From: Oceanospirillaceae bacterium UBA7410
GTDB taxonomy: Bacteria; Pseudomonadota; Gammaproteobacteria; Pseudomonadales; Balneatricaceae
Direction of reading: 5' to 3'
Assembly (NCBI GenBank): GCA_002470565.1
Contig: DKMQ01000003.1
Location: 1-60,755, forward strand
DNA: 60,755 nt
Positions 27,831-36,894 of this stretch are shown piece by piece. The notes under the pieces are model-generated. The model did no database searches. It was given only the letters and a program-made list of their open reading frames with translations, and was not told where the DNA came from. Position numbers and translations under genes: made by a program. Every line of letters starts with the position of its first letter. Positions within the stretch are counted from its first letter, which is position 1.

Positions 27831-29327
27831 CTATTTAGCTTCAGGGCGCATGTGCGGAAACAACAACACATCGCGAATAGACGGGGCATCAGTGAATAAC
27901 ATCACCAAACGGTCTATACCAATACCTTCACCTGCTGTAGGAGGCATGCCGTATTCTAGAGCGGCTATATAGTCTGCATCGTAATGCATAGCTTCATCAT
28001 CTCCCGCATCTTTTTCGGCTACTTGAGCCAAGAATCGTTCAGCTTGGTCTTCAGCATCATTTAGCTCTGAGAAACCGTTAGCAATCTCACGACCACCTAC
28101 AAAAAACTCAAACCGATCTGTAACAAACGGATCAAGGTCATTACGCCTTGCTAAAGGTGACACCTCTGCAGGGTACTCAGTAATAAACGTTGGCTGATCT
28201 AAACGATCTTCTACTGTCTTTTCAAAGATCTCAATCTGCACCTTACCTAAACCATAATAAGGCTTAAGTGGAATACCAAGCTCTTCAGCAATAGCACGTG
28301 CACCGGCTTCATCAGCTAACTGAGAAGCTTTAATGGTAGGGTTGTAATGTAAGATAGAATCAAACACAGAAATACGTTTAAACGGCTGTGCAAAGTCATA
28401 CTCGCTGCCTTGATAAGTAACTTTACTATTACCCAGTACAGACTCTGCAATATGGCGCAGCATGCCTTCTGTTAAATCCATTAAGTCGCGAAAATCTGCA
28501 TAAGACCAGTAAAATTCCAGCATAGTGAATTCTGGGTTATGACGCGTAGAGAGACCTTCGTTACGAAAGTTGCGATTAATTTCAAACACGCGCTCAAAAC
28601 CACCTACCACCAAGCGTTTAAGGTAAAGCTCTGGAGCAACACGCAAATACATATCACGATCAAGGGCATTATGATGAGTAATAAATGGGCGGGCAGATGC
28701 TCCACCGGGAATCACCTGCATCATGGGTGTTTCTACTTCCATAAATTCGCGAGCAATTAAATATTGGCGAATAGCTTCTACCACGCGGGTTCTGATTACA
28801 AAGGTTTTGCGAGACTCTTCATTAACAATAAGGTCTACGTAACGTTGGCGATAACGCATCTCTTGGTCTGCAAGGCCATGATGCTTATCAGGCAGTGGAC
28901 GCAGGGCTTTAGTTAATAGCTGTGGGTCTGACATATCTACAAACAAATCACCTTTGCCAGATTTTTGTAATACCCCTACTACACCCACAATGTCACCTAG
29001 GTCCCAGGTTTTAAGCTCGGCTAGCTGTTCTGGCGTTAGGGCTTTACGATTGACATAAAGCTGGATACGACCAGACACGTCCTGGATTTCCATGAACGCA
29101 CCACGATTACGAATGATACGTCCTGCCACCTTTACCGGTATAGCCAATTCTTCTAACTGGGGTTTATCTTTTTCGCCGTGGGCATCTTGTAAATCTTGGG
29201 CGTAGCTGTCACGACGAAAATCATTAGGAAAAGCATTCCCTGCTTCGCGGCGCTTGGCTAATTTGGCACGACGCTCAGCAATGAGTTTGTTGTCGTCTTG
29301 CATTAAACTTTCGTTAGTATCATTCAT
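27831..29327 (-). CDS. lysS: Lysine--tRNA ligase (class II)
   Basis: Charges tRNA-Lys. The N-terminal OB-fold (about 60-150) and class II core are complete. Motif 2 reads [20 protein letters not shown] and motif 3 [13 protein letters not shown]. The length is 498 residues. It follows prfB by 39 bp, as in Escherichia coli, so the two are likely co-transcribed. It is distinct from the truncated paralogue epmA at the start of the window. Confidence 0.97.
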   Translation of the reverse strand: MNDTNESLMQDDNKLIAERRAKLAKRREAGNAFPNDFRRDSYAQDLQDAHGEKDKPQLEELAIPVKVAGRIIRNRGAFMEIQDVSGRIQLYVNRKALTPEQLAELKTWDLGDIVGVVGVLQKSGKGDLFVDMSDPQLLTKALRPLPDKHHGLADQEMRYRQRYVDLIVNEESRKTFVIRTRVVEAIRQYLIAREFMEVETPMMQVIPGGASARPFITHHNALDRDMYLRVAPELYLKRLVVGGFERVFEINRNFRNEGLSTRHNPEFTMLEFYWSYADFRDLMDLTEGMLRHIAESVLGNSKVTYQGSEYDFAQPFKRISVFDSILHYNPTIKASQLADEAGARAIAEELGIPLKPYYGLGKVQIEIFEKTVEDRLDQPTFITEYPAEVSPLARRNDLDPFVTDRFEFFVGGREIANGFSELNDAEDQAERFLAQVAEKDAGDDEAMHYDADYIAALEYGMPPTAGEGIGIDRLVMLFTDAPSIRDVLLFPHMRPEAK

Positions 29328-29366
29328 AGGTCTTGGTTCTACTATTGGGTAATGTGTTTACTACGT

Positions 29367-30465
29367 TTATAAACCAGCCTTTAAGCTGGCAACAATAAAT
29401 TGGTCTAAATCGCCATCTAATACCTTATCACAACCACCAGTCTGCACGTTGGTTCGTAGGTCTTTAATGCGTTGATCATCAAGCACATAAGAGCGTATCT
29501 GACTGCCCCAGCCAATGTCAGACTTGGTGTCTTCTAAAGCTTGCGAGGCTTCTTGGCGTTTATGAATTTCTTGCTCATACAGCTTGGCACGCAACTGCTT
29601 CATGGCAGAATCACGGTTTTGATGTTGCGAGCGCTGATTTTGACACTGCACTACAATGCCAGATGGGCCGTGGGTTAAACGCACAGCAGAGTCAGTTTTG
29701 TTAACATGCTGACCACCAGCACCACTGGCACGGTATGTGTCTACGCGCACATCTGATGGGTTTATTTCTATGTCGATATCATCATCAATTTCTGGTGAAA
29801 CAAATACCGAGGCAAACGATGTATGACGGCGACTACTAGAATCAAACGGCGATTTGCGCACCAAACGATGCACACCTGTTTCTGTGCGCAGCCAGCCAAA
29901 GGCATAATCGCCTTCAAAGCGAATGGTGGCACTTTTGATGCCAGCAACATCACCATCACTGACTTCCATCAGCTCTACTTTAAACCCTTTTTGCTCACCC
30001 CAACGCAAATACATGCGCAAAATCATACTCGCCCAATCTTGAGCTTCAGTGCCACCAGAGCCAGATTGAATGTCTAAAAAGGCAGCATTTGGATCCATTT
30101 CGCCAGAGAACATACGCCTAAACTCTAGCTTTTCTAGGCTTGCAGTTAATGCGTCAATCTCTGACTGCACTTCGTTTAGGGTGTCTTCGTCATTCTCTTC
30201 TACGGCCAAATCTAATAATTCGCGAGCATCAACTAAACCCACGTCCATAATGTCGATGGTATTCACCACACCTTCAAGCATGGCACGCTCTTTACCTAGG
30301 GCTTGCGCGCGCTGCGCATCATTCCATACATCGGGCTGTTCTAAGTCTCGCTCTACTTCTACCAAACGTTCTTTTTTACCAGCATAGTCAAAGATACCCC
30401 CTAAGCACATCGGTGCGCTGCGACAAGTCTTTCATGGCTAAGATGTAAGGATTTATTTCAAACAT
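29367..30465 (-). CDS. prfB: Peptide chain release factor 2, with programmed +1 frameshift
   Basis: Recognises UAA and UGA stop codons and releases the peptide. The reading frame is split. Codons 1-25 run from ATG 30465 ([12 protein letters not shown]) to CTT at 30393-30391. An in-frame TGA follows at 30390-30388, and translation must slip +1 to continue as DYAGKKERL. The joined protein is 365 residues, as in Escherichia coli. The SPF anticodon-like tripeptide and the GGQ catalytic motif (GAGGQHVNK) are present. RF2 level is autoregulated through this slip. The downstream frame alone would lack the first 25 residues. Confidence 0.96.
30387..30402 (-). promoter_or_regulatory. RF2 recoding site
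   Basis: On the minus strand AGGGGG (internal Shine-Dalgarno, 30402-30397) is followed by TAT and then CTTTGAC. This is the canonical prfB +1 frameshift signal, with the usual 3-base spacing before the CTT slippery codon. Confidence 0.95.
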
Positions 30466-30515
30466 TAAGGGTGACCCATAATTGGCAATAAATGTGAGCG
30501 TAAAATGATGGCAGT

Positions 30516-30521
30516 ATTATA
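30516..30521 (-). promoter_or_regulatory. Candidate prfB -10 element
   Basis: Perfect TATAAT on the minus strand, preceded by GGG, about 50 bp before the prfB ATG. The -35 is poor. The rest of the 234-bp gap to the next gene shows nothing I recognise. Confidence 0.4.
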
Positions 30522-30699
30522 CCCGATAGTGGCTATTTTGGGCACCGTTTACCTTGGCCTTTCTTGCCTAGGTTGTAGAGTATTTTAGGAAAGCTTTCTG
30601 ACTCATTGTAAAATTAAGTTTAATGCTAGATTAAAAACATAGGTTTTAATTCAAACATCGTCTAACATTAACTAATAAATCAATGATATAAGATTGAAG

Positions 30700-31398
30700 A
30701 TGTCTAACCATGTAAACACTTTAGGCCAGCAAATAGGCCTTCCGTTACCCCACTGGACACCGTGCCAAAAGCCCTCCAATACCATTATAGAAGGGCTGTA
30801 TTGCCGCCTAGAACCTCTAAACTGTGAGCAACACAGTGAAGATTTATGGAAGGCCTTTAGCGCCGACAAAGAAGACCGTATTTGGACTTATTTACCTTAC
30901 GGCCCTTTCACCAACAAAGCCCAATTTATAGCGTGGTTAAACAGCCATAGCAACAGCCAAGATCCATTATTTTATGCCATTATTGCAACCCAAAAAATAG
31001 GCAAAGCAGTAGGCATTGCCAGCTACTTGCGCATACAACCAGAAATAGGAGTGGTGGAAGTGGGGCATATCAACTATTCCCCTGACCTGCAACAAACCAC
31101 CGCTGCCACAGAAGCTATGTATTTAATGATGAATCATGTTTTTGAACTAGGCTACCGCCGCTATGAATGGAAGTGTGACAACGAAAACCAAGGCTCTAAA
31201 AAAGCATCTAAACGCTTAGGTTTTAGCTACGACGGACTCTTTCGACAAGCCGCTGTATATAAAAACCGCAGCCGAGATACCGCATGGTTTTCTATAATTG
31301 ATAAAGACTGGCCCACTCTTCAGGCAAGATACAAATGCTGGCTTGCACCAGGTAATTTCACCATTGATGGCAAGCAGCTAAGCAAATTAAGCACATAA
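30700..31398 (+). CDS. GNAT-family N-acetyltransferase (RimJ/RimL-like)
   Basis: A 232-residue acetyltransferase with an N-terminal substrate-binding part (LYCRLEPLNCEQHSEDLWKAF). The GNAT core includes KAVGIASYLRI, the GHINYSP strand, and a C-terminal RYEWKCDNENQGSKKASKRLGF segment that binds acetyl-CoA. It resembles RimJ/RimL-type enzymes that modify small molecules or protein N-termini. The substrate cannot be read from sequence. ATG 30700 is chosen; a TTG at 30694 is in frame. Confidence 0.85.
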   Translation: MSNHVNTLGQQIGLPLPHWTPCQKPSNTIIEGLYCRLEPLNCEQHSEDLWKAFSADKEDRIWTYLPYGPFTNKAQFIAWLNSHSNSQDPLFYAIIATQKIGKAVGIASYLRIQPEIGVVEVGHINYSPDLQQTTAATEAMYLMMNHVFELGYRRYEWKCDNENQGSKKASKRLGFSYDGLFRQAAVYKNRSRDTAWFSIIDKDWPTLQARYKCWLAPGNFTIDGKQLSKLST

Positions 31399-31449
31399 GC
31401 TGCAAATATGTAGCGTTCCATCCCTATTTAACTCATGTATAATCGCGCT

Positions 31450-32307
31450 ATGAAAATTCCAAAACGAATACTTCCGCTGGTCGAAAATGGTTTAGTCGAC
31501 GAGGTGCTACGGGCCTTAATGAGCGGTAAAGAAGCTGATGTTTTTGTAGTGCGTTGCGGCTCTGAAATTCGCTGCGCAAAAATATATAAAGCTCCTGAAA
31601 AACGCGCATTCAAACAAGCTGTCACCTATCAGGAAGGGCGAAAAGTTCGCAACAGTCGCAGAGGTCGTGCGATGAGTAAAGGTTCAAAGTTTGGCCGCGA
31701 ACAACAAGAAGAAGTGTGGCAATCTGCTGAGGTGGACGCCCTTTATAAGCTTGCAGACATAGGCGTGCGGGTACCCAAGCCTTATGGCTGTTTTGATGGC
31801 GTGTTATTGATGGAACTCATTACCTATGGTGATGGGGACGTTGCTCCACGACTAAATGATGTATCCATGACCCAAGAGCAGGCCTTAGCAGACCATGAAA
31901 CCCTGATGCATGACATTATGCGTATGTTATGTGCAGGCTTAGTGCATGGCGACCTTTCGCCATTTAATGTGCTAGTTGATGATCATGGCCCTGTCATAAT
32001 AGACTTGCCACAAGCAGTGGATGCTGCGGCAAATAATAATGCCCAAAGCATGCACCAGCGAGATGTAGAAAATATTACCCATTACTACGCCCAATATGCC
32101 CCTTCCCTAAGCCACACCCGCTATGCGCCAGAAATGTGGGCTTTATTTGAAGCAGGCGACTTGCACCCTGGCACCCAACTAACAGGACTATTTGAAGAAG
32201 ACACAGAATCTGCTGATGTAGATACTGTGCTAGAAGAAATAAAACAGGCGTTTATGGAAGAGCAAAATAGGCTGGAGCGGATAAGAGAAGCTAATTCAGT
32301 AGATTAA
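31450..32307 (+). CDS. RIO-type serine protein kinase
   Basis: A 285-residue RIO1-family kinase. The ATP lysine is K44 (RCAKIYK), the catalytic loop is VHGDLSPFNVLV with D168 and N173, and the metal-binding aspartate is D185 in IIDLPQ. Bacterial RIO kinases of this type are widespread in gammaproteobacteria but their targets are poorly known. The start at 31450 (MKIPKRILPLVENGLVDEV) matches the family N-terminus; ATG 31435 is also in frame. Neither has a good ribosome binding site. Confidence 0.9.
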   Translation: MKIPKRILPLVENGLVDEVLRALMSGKEADVFVVRCGSEIRCAKIYKAPEKRAFKQAVTYQEGRKVRNSRRGRAMSKGSKFGREQQEEVWQSAEVDALYKLADIGVRVPKPYGCFDGVLLMELITYGDGDVAPRLNDVSMTQEQALADHETLMHDIMRMLCAGLVHGDLSPFNVLVDDHGPVIIDLPQAVDAAANNNAQSMHQRDVENITHYYAQYAPSLSHTRYAPEMWALFEAGDLHPGTQLTGLFEEDTESADVDTVLEEIKQAFMEEQNRLERIREANSVD

Positions 32308-32313
32308 AAAAAT

Positions 32314-32727
32314 CTAACTAAACTTTGCAAACTCTATTTTCGGGCAACGATCCATCACCACAGCTATGCCAGCAGCTCTTGCCATAGCTGCTGCTTCTGC
32401 ATGGTAAATATCTAGCTGCATCCACATCACTTTAGCACCTTTAGCAATCACTTCACTGGCCAACGTTGGCATGGCTTCACTGGATCTAAAGCAGTCCACC
32501 ATATCGATTTCAAAAGGAATAGACGCAAGATTTGGGTAGCAGGTTAAGCCTAATATTTCTTTGTGCAAAGGGTGCACGGGAATGATTGAATAGCCAAGCT
32601 GTTGCAAGTACAGGGCTACTTGATGACTGGCTCGGTGAGGCTTAGGAGACAAACCTACTATCGCAATAGTTTGCACCTGAGTGCTAATACGCTTAATGTC
32701 GTCAATATTTAACCCATCAATAGCCAT
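32314..32727 (-). CDS. CoA-binding protein (YccU-like)
   Basis: A 137-residue Rossmann-fold CoA_binding domain protein, with TIAIVGLSPKPHRASHQVALYLQ for the nucleotide and CoA site and GAKVMWMQLDIYHAEAAAMA near the end. It is a family of unknown physiological role. It lies 3 bp after queD on the same strand, so it is probably the last gene of the queC-queE-queD unit. Confidence 0.85.
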   Translation of the reverse strand: MAIDGLNIDDIKRISTQVQTIAIVGLSPKPHRASHQVALYLQQLGYSIIPVHPLHKEILGLTCYPNLASIPFEIDMVDCFRSSEAMPTLASEVIAKGAKVMWMQLDIYHAEAAAMARAAGIAVVMDRCPKIEFAKFS

Positions 32728-32730
32728 AGA

Positions 32731-33087
32731 TTACTCGCCGCTGTAAACACAGCCAGAAGTACAAGTTTCTTTTAACTCTAAGCGTGAAAGCTGAGGCAAT
32801 ACTGGTTTTAGCTGCTGCCAAATCCACTTCACCATCACTTCACTGGTAGGGTTTTCTAGGCCTTTAATGTCATTAAGGTAGTTATGATCTAGTTGCTCAT
32901 AAAGCGGTTTAAACACCTTTTTAATGTCGCCAAAATCCATAATCCAGCCAGTGGTCTCTCCTACTGGGCCAGACACCACGATGCGCAAGGAAAACGTGTG
33001 CCCGTGAAGACGGCCACATTTGTGCCCTACTGGTACGTTAGGTAAAAAATGCGCCGAGTCGAAGCTAAAATCTTTGTATATTTCCAT
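32731..33087 (-). CDS. queD: 6-carboxytetrahydropterin synthase QueD
   Basis: Makes 6-carboxytetrahydropterin from dihydroneopterin triphosphate, an early step to preQ0 and queuosine. Zinc-binding histidines are visible in FDSAHFLP and GRLHGHTF, and the catalytic cysteine is in [13 protein letters not shown] 33087 gives 118 residues ([14 protein letters not shown]), near the family norm. It overlaps the queE stop as TAATG. A longer form from 33150 would overlap queE by 64 bp and is unlikely. Confidence 0.93.
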   Translation of the reverse strand: MEIYKDFSFDSAHFLPNVPVGHKCGRLHGHTFSLRIVVSGPVGETTGWIMDFGDIKKVFKPLYEQLDHNYLNDIKGLENPTSEVMVKWIWQQLKPVLPQLSRLELKETCTSGCVYSGE

Positions 33088-33734
33088 TAGCGAATGCCTG
33101 TAATTTTGTGAGTTTGCAAGCTTAAGCGCCACCGTGGGTGCTGCATACAATAATCTATGGTTTGTTGCACGTAGTTGTCATCATCATTGGAGGAGACAAT
33201 ATACGCTTTATCTAGCGGTTGTAGATAATGGTTTTCAAAATCCCAATCTATAAACTTTTCTGGCATAGCATGATGCTGCGGGTACACAAGCTTTAGCTCG
33301 TGACCTGTGGTTTGCACAATGTCTGAAGCGCCTTTAGGGCTCACACAGATCCAATCAATACTCGCTGGCACTGGTAATGTACCATTGGTTTCTATGGCTA
33401 TTTCAAAGCCTTGTCCGTGTAACTGACCCACCAAGTCTTCATCTACCTGCAGCATAGGCTCACCGCCTGTCAGCACCACTAAAGGATCACCTGGCAGTCC
33501 TTCTGGCCAACAGCTTGTTATCAGCTTGGCTAAATCTTGTGCGGTGTAGCGACCACCTAACGTGCCATCGACGCCCACAAAATCTGTGTCACAAAAGTCA
33601 CAAATGCTTACCCCACGGCGCGCCTCGCTACCAGTCCAAAGGTTACAACCGGCAAACCTACAAAATACAGCAGGTCTGCCAGCTTGGCGGCCTTCACCTT
33701 GCAATGTATAAAAAATTTCTTTAACAGAATACAT
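33087..33734 (-). CDS. queE: 7-carboxy-7-deazaguanine synthase QueE
   Basis: Radical-SAM ring contraction of 6-carboxytetrahydropterin to CDG. The cluster cysteines follow the CX14CX2C pattern typical of QueE (FAGCNLWTG ... ICDFCDTDF), not the usual CX3CX2C. TGGEPMLQ supplies the SAM-binding glycines. The length is 215 residues. It lies between queC and queD in a tight operon. Confidence 0.95.
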   Translation of the reverse strand: MYSVKEIFYTLQGEGRQAGRPAVFCRFAGCNLWTGSEARRGVSICDFCDTDFVGVDGTLGGRYTAQDLAKLITSCWPEGLPGDPLVVLTGGEPMLQVDEDLVGQLHGQGFEIAIETNGTLPVPASIDWICVSPKGASDIVQTTGHELKLVYPQHHAMPEKFIDWDFENHYLQPLDKAYIVSSNDDDNYVQQTIDYCMQHPRWRLSLQTHKITGIR

Positions 33735-33736
33735 AA

Positions 33737-34438
33737 TTATAATGACACATACGGCACGGGGTCTGTGAGCCCTGCTTTAGCAAAGGCTTCTAAACGCTCT
33801 ACACAAGAGCCACATTTACCACAGGCTTTTTCTTGGCCTAGGTAGCAGGTCCAGGTTTGGGCATAATCTAAACCCATGCTTAAACCAGCTTCAAGGATAG
33901 CCAGCTTACTTTGGTGTAAAAAAGGGCTAATAATTTGTACATCGTCGTAGTTGGCTATCGCTGACACCACATTCATGGCATCAACAAACTCTGGGCGGCA
34001 ATCTGGGTAGATATCGTGATCACCTGAATGAGCGCCATAAAATACATCTGTAGAGCCTATGGACACAGCGTAGCCAATAGCTAAAGACAATAGAATCATG
34101 TTGCGGTTGGGCACCACAGTAGACTTCATATTATCTTCTTCGTATTGACCTGTAGGAATATCTATGTCTGCAGACGTTAAAGAAGATCCCTGCAATAGCT
34201 GGTTAATCGCGGTGATGTCCACCAGCTTATGAGAAATACCTAAATCTGCACACGCTTTCACTGCCACATCTAGCTCTTTACTATGGCGCTGACCATAGTT
34301 GAACGATACGGCATGTACTTCATAACCTTGCTTTAAAGCAAGGTGCAGCACGGTGTAAGAGTCCATACCACCGGAATAAATGACGACGGCTTTGGGCTTC
34401 TCTTTTAGTTTCTCTGATGGAGTCGCTGTTGAGTTCAT
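33737..34438 (-). CDS. queC: 7-cyano-7-deazaguanine synthase QueC
   Basis: ATP-dependent conversion of CDG to preQ0. The N-type ATP pyrophosphatase loop is [13 protein letters not shown], and the C-terminal zinc site is [15 protein letters not shown]. The length is 233 residues. It is the first gene of queC-queE-queD-CoA-binding protein. No preQ1 riboswitch is evident in the 58-bp gap to metF. Confidence 0.95.
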   Translation of the reverse strand: MNSTATPSEKLKEKPKAVVIYSGGMDSYTVLHLALKQGYEVHAVSFNYGQRHSKELDVAVKACADLGISHKLVDITAINQLLQGSSLTSADIDIPTGQYEEDNMKSTVVPNRNMILLSLAIGYAVSIGSTDVFYGAHSGDHDIYPDCRPEFVDAMNVVSAIANYDDVQIISPFLHQSKLAILEAGLSMGLDYAQTWTCYLGQEKACGKCGSCVERLEAFAKAGLTDPVPYVSL

Positions 34439-34496
34439 GTGCGGCTAATCTGCAATACAAATAATTAAGCCGCGCATTATACCTTAAGCTTAGTAT

Positions 34497-35342
34497 TTAC
34501 GCACTTTTAGCAAGCTTAGGTTGTGCCATTTCCTGCAAAATACCGCGCACCCACAAAGGGCGATTGAGGGTGTACAAATGCACCTGGTTAAGCCCATGGT
34601 TAGCTAGCTGCTCTATCTGGTTTAAGGCAATATCAATGGCGAGATTAAATTGATCATTAGTGTCACTTAACTGTTCAAATTGAGCCACTATTTTTTTAGG
34701 TACAGTCGCGCCACAACGGTCGGAAAAACGCTGAATTGCCTGAATATCATGAATAGGCATGATGCCAACGATGATGGGAACATCTATTGCTTGAGCTTGC
34801 AGCCGTTCAGCAAAACGCAACAATGCATCAGTGTCATAACAATACTGCGTCATAATTTGGCTGGCCCCTGCCTCCACCTTAGTTTTTAAGTGAGCAATAT
34901 CTGCGTTCGCACTCGTTGCTTCTGGGTGAGTTTCTGGATAGCCTGCCACAGAAATAGTGCCATCAAACCATTGTCTTAAACCTGCCACTAAATCAGCACC
35001 ATAAACATAACCTTGGGGATGGGGAATAAACTGTCCGTTTGTGCCATCGCCCCTAAGAGCCACCAGATGGTCAATGCCCGTTTCGATAAAAGCTTTAGCG
35101 GCTATATTGACTTCTGCCTTACTAGCGCCAGCTGCGGTGATATGGGCTGCAGGTACATGTCCAAGTTTTTGTAAACGTTGAATCGCACTATAACTTTCAA
35201 CTTGGCTTGAACCACCAGCGCCGTATGTCATTGAACAAAATTCAGGTTTCCAAGAAGCAAGATCATTCAGGCAAGTATCCAGTGCAAGATGGCTAACATT
35301 AGATTTAGGAGGGAAGAATTCGAAGGAATAAAGGCTGTTCAA
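34497..35342 (-). CDS. metF: Methylenetetrahydrofolate reductase
   Basis: FAD enzyme that reduces 5,10-methylene-THF to 5-methyl-THF for methionine synthesis. It begins with the TIM-barrel strand YSFEFFPPKS, which holds the catalytic glutamate, and contains CSMTYGAGGSS and VALRGDGTN. Translation begins at TTG 35342, with GGAG 6 bases upstream. No ATG precedes the conserved EFFPPK, so the TTG is likely genuine. The length of 281 residues is near normal. Confidence 0.92.
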   Translation of the reverse strand: MNSLYSFEFFPPKSNVSHLALDTCLNDLASWKPEFCSMTYGAGGSSQVESYSAIQRLQKLGHVPAAHITAAGASKAEVNIAAKAFIETGIDHLVALRGDGTNGQFIPHPQGYVYGADLVAGLRQWFDGTISVAGYPETHPEATSANADIAHLKTKVEAGASQIMTQYCYDTDALLRFAERLQAQAIDVPIIVGIMPIHDIQAIQRFSDRCGATVPKKIVAQFEQLSDTNDQFNLAIDIALNQIEQLANHGLNQVHLYTLNRPLWVRGILQEMAQPKLAKSA

Positions 35343-35434
35343 GGTGTGCTCCGGTGTTTTTTACACTTTATAGAGCCATTATTATGTCAGCTTTAAATGG
35401 GCTGCTGGGTGAAAAAAACATGCCAAAGGTGAAT

Positions 35435-35472
35435 GTAATTCATACTTTAAGATAGTTTAGAGTATGAATTAC
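35435..35472. repeat. 12-bp perfect inverted repeat across the cobS stop codon
   Basis: GTAATTCATACT (35435-35446) and its exact complement AGTATGAATTAC (35461-35472), separated by 14 bp. In plus-strand RNA the stem can extend inward through T-G and G-T wobbles to about 17 pairs and a 4-base loop. The cobS stop (35469-35471) lies within it. There is no U-tract, so a simple terminator is not indicated. Confidence 0.8.
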
Positions 35473-36284
35473 AGATCTACAGATACCGACACTGCCATCA
35501 CCAAAAGCAGTAGCAACTCTGTCACTTCAATGCTGGCACCAGCGGTATCACCAGTCCAGCCATCTATGCGCTGCATCATCAAGCGACGCATTAAGGCATA
35601 GCCTAAAGCACTCGTTACCAGCATAGCCGATGATAAAGCTATTGTTTGGTACAGCATCAATGTAACCAAGATCATAACCCAAAACCAAACCCACTTAGCC
35701 TGCACTTGGTTTTTCAGCTGTGTACCCAAGCCCTCACCTCTCACATACGGCGTATGCACAACTAACACCATAGCCTGCAACCTTGCCAACACTGGCACCA
35801 TCACTAGCATCAACCACCACCAAGATGCGGCGGTTTGTGCGAAATGTATCACCTCACTTAAAGCTAGCCACTTAAGCAATAAGGTTAATACTAAAACCAC
35901 CACAGCACTGGGGCCACACGTAGGGTCTTTCATCAAATCTAAAGTGCGCTGTTTATCTCCAAACCCACCTAACCATGCATCAGCGCTATCTGCTAGACCA
36001 TCAAGATGCAAACCACCCGTAATCCAAACCCAAAACACCAGCACTAAAGCGGCTTGTAGCTGTGGGCCGACTAAGATACCAAAATGGTTGAGCGCTGCAG
36101 GTAAAAGAACTAACCAGCCGCCAATCGCAGCACCTACCACAGGGTAATATAGTAGCGCTTTACCTGACACCTGAGGTGTGGGCACGGTGTTAGCAATAGA
36201 AAACACTTTATAAACAGGGATACGAGTAAGAAACTGAAAGGCCAAAACCAAGGCATGATAGTGTCGTTTAAGCATTTCAAACAT
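35469..36284 (-). CDS. cobS: Adenosylcobinamide-GDP ribazoletransferase CobS
   Basis: Integral membrane cobalamin synthase joining adenosylcobinamide-GDP to alpha-ribazole (or its phosphate). It has 271 residues from ATG 36284, with several hydrophobic helices, the N-terminal FQFLTRIPV motif and GLHLDGLADSADAWLGG, the conserved acidic motif. The ATG follows the cobC stop (TAG-A-ATG). A TTG at 36299 is in frame but inside cobC. Confidence 0.93.
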   Translation of the reverse strand: MFEMLKRHYHALVLAFQFLTRIPVYKVFSIANTVPTPQVSGKALLYYPVVGAAIGGWLVLLPAALNHFGILVGPQLQAALVLVFWVWITGGLHLDGLADSADAWLGGFGDKQRTLDLMKDPTCGPSAVVVLVLTLLLKWLALSEVIHFAQTAASWWWLMLVMVPVLARLQAMVLVVHTPYVRGEGLGTQLKNQVQAKWVWFWVMILVTLMLYQTIALSSAMLVTSALGYALMRRLMMQRIDGWTGDTAGASIEVTELLLLLVMAVSVSVDL

Positions 36285-36285
36285 T

Positions 36286-36888
36286 CTAATTTGCACCAAA
36301 GTCTAGGCTGATATGGTAATCAGAGTGGCCACTTTCGTCGTCAAAAGTCACCAGATGCAAAGGTACAAGCCCAGCATAGGGTAAGTTAAAATTAAATAGC
36401 CCCTTGGCATCCATGTGCAAAATAGACCCTAACATAGCTCTAATCACACCCCCATGGGTAACAATTAACATGTGCTTACAATTTAACTTAATGGCACTTT
36501 TTACATGCTCATGCAAAGCTTCCATCGCTCTGATTTGTAATTGTAGTACCGTTTCGCCATTGGGGGCACAGCAATGCATTGGATTGCTCCAAAACTGGCT
36601 CACAGCTTCTGGCTGCTCACGCCATATTTTGGCACGAAGCTGTCCATCCCAATCGCCAAACGACATTTCTTTAAAGCGCTTTTCTATCTTTAGCTTAGGC
36701 ATCAATGAAGCTGAAAACTTTGCACAGCGTTGTAAATCAGAGCTCACAAGGTAGTCTACAGGCAGCTTAAGGGTTGCAACGCTTTGATGCATTTGCTCAA
36801 ACCCTTGATCCGTTAAAGCCACATCTGTATGGCCACGATATATGTCATCTAATTTGGTTTTACCATGGCGCAATAAACTAATTTTCAT
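36286..36888 (-). CDS. cobC: Alpha-ribazole phosphatase (histidine phosphatase family)
   Basis: Predicted to remove phosphate from alpha-ribazole-5'-phosphate or adenosylcobalamin phosphate. The phosphohistidine motif is LLRHGKTKLD, with a second histidine in VTHGGVIRAM. The length is 200 residues. Other histidine phosphatases look similar, so the assignment leans on its place between cobT and cobS. Confidence 0.88.
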   Translation of the reverse strand: MKISLLRHGKTKLDDIYRGHTDVALTDQGFEQMHQSVATLKLPVDYLVSSDLQRCAKFSASLMPKLKIEKRFKEMSFGDWDGQLRAKIWREQPEAVSQFWSNPMHCCAPNGETVLQLQIRAMEALHEHVKSAIKLNCKHMLIVTHGGVIRAMLGSILHMDAKGLFNFNLPYAGLVPLHLVTFDDESGHSDYHISLDFGAN

Positions 36889-36894
36889 TACCGG

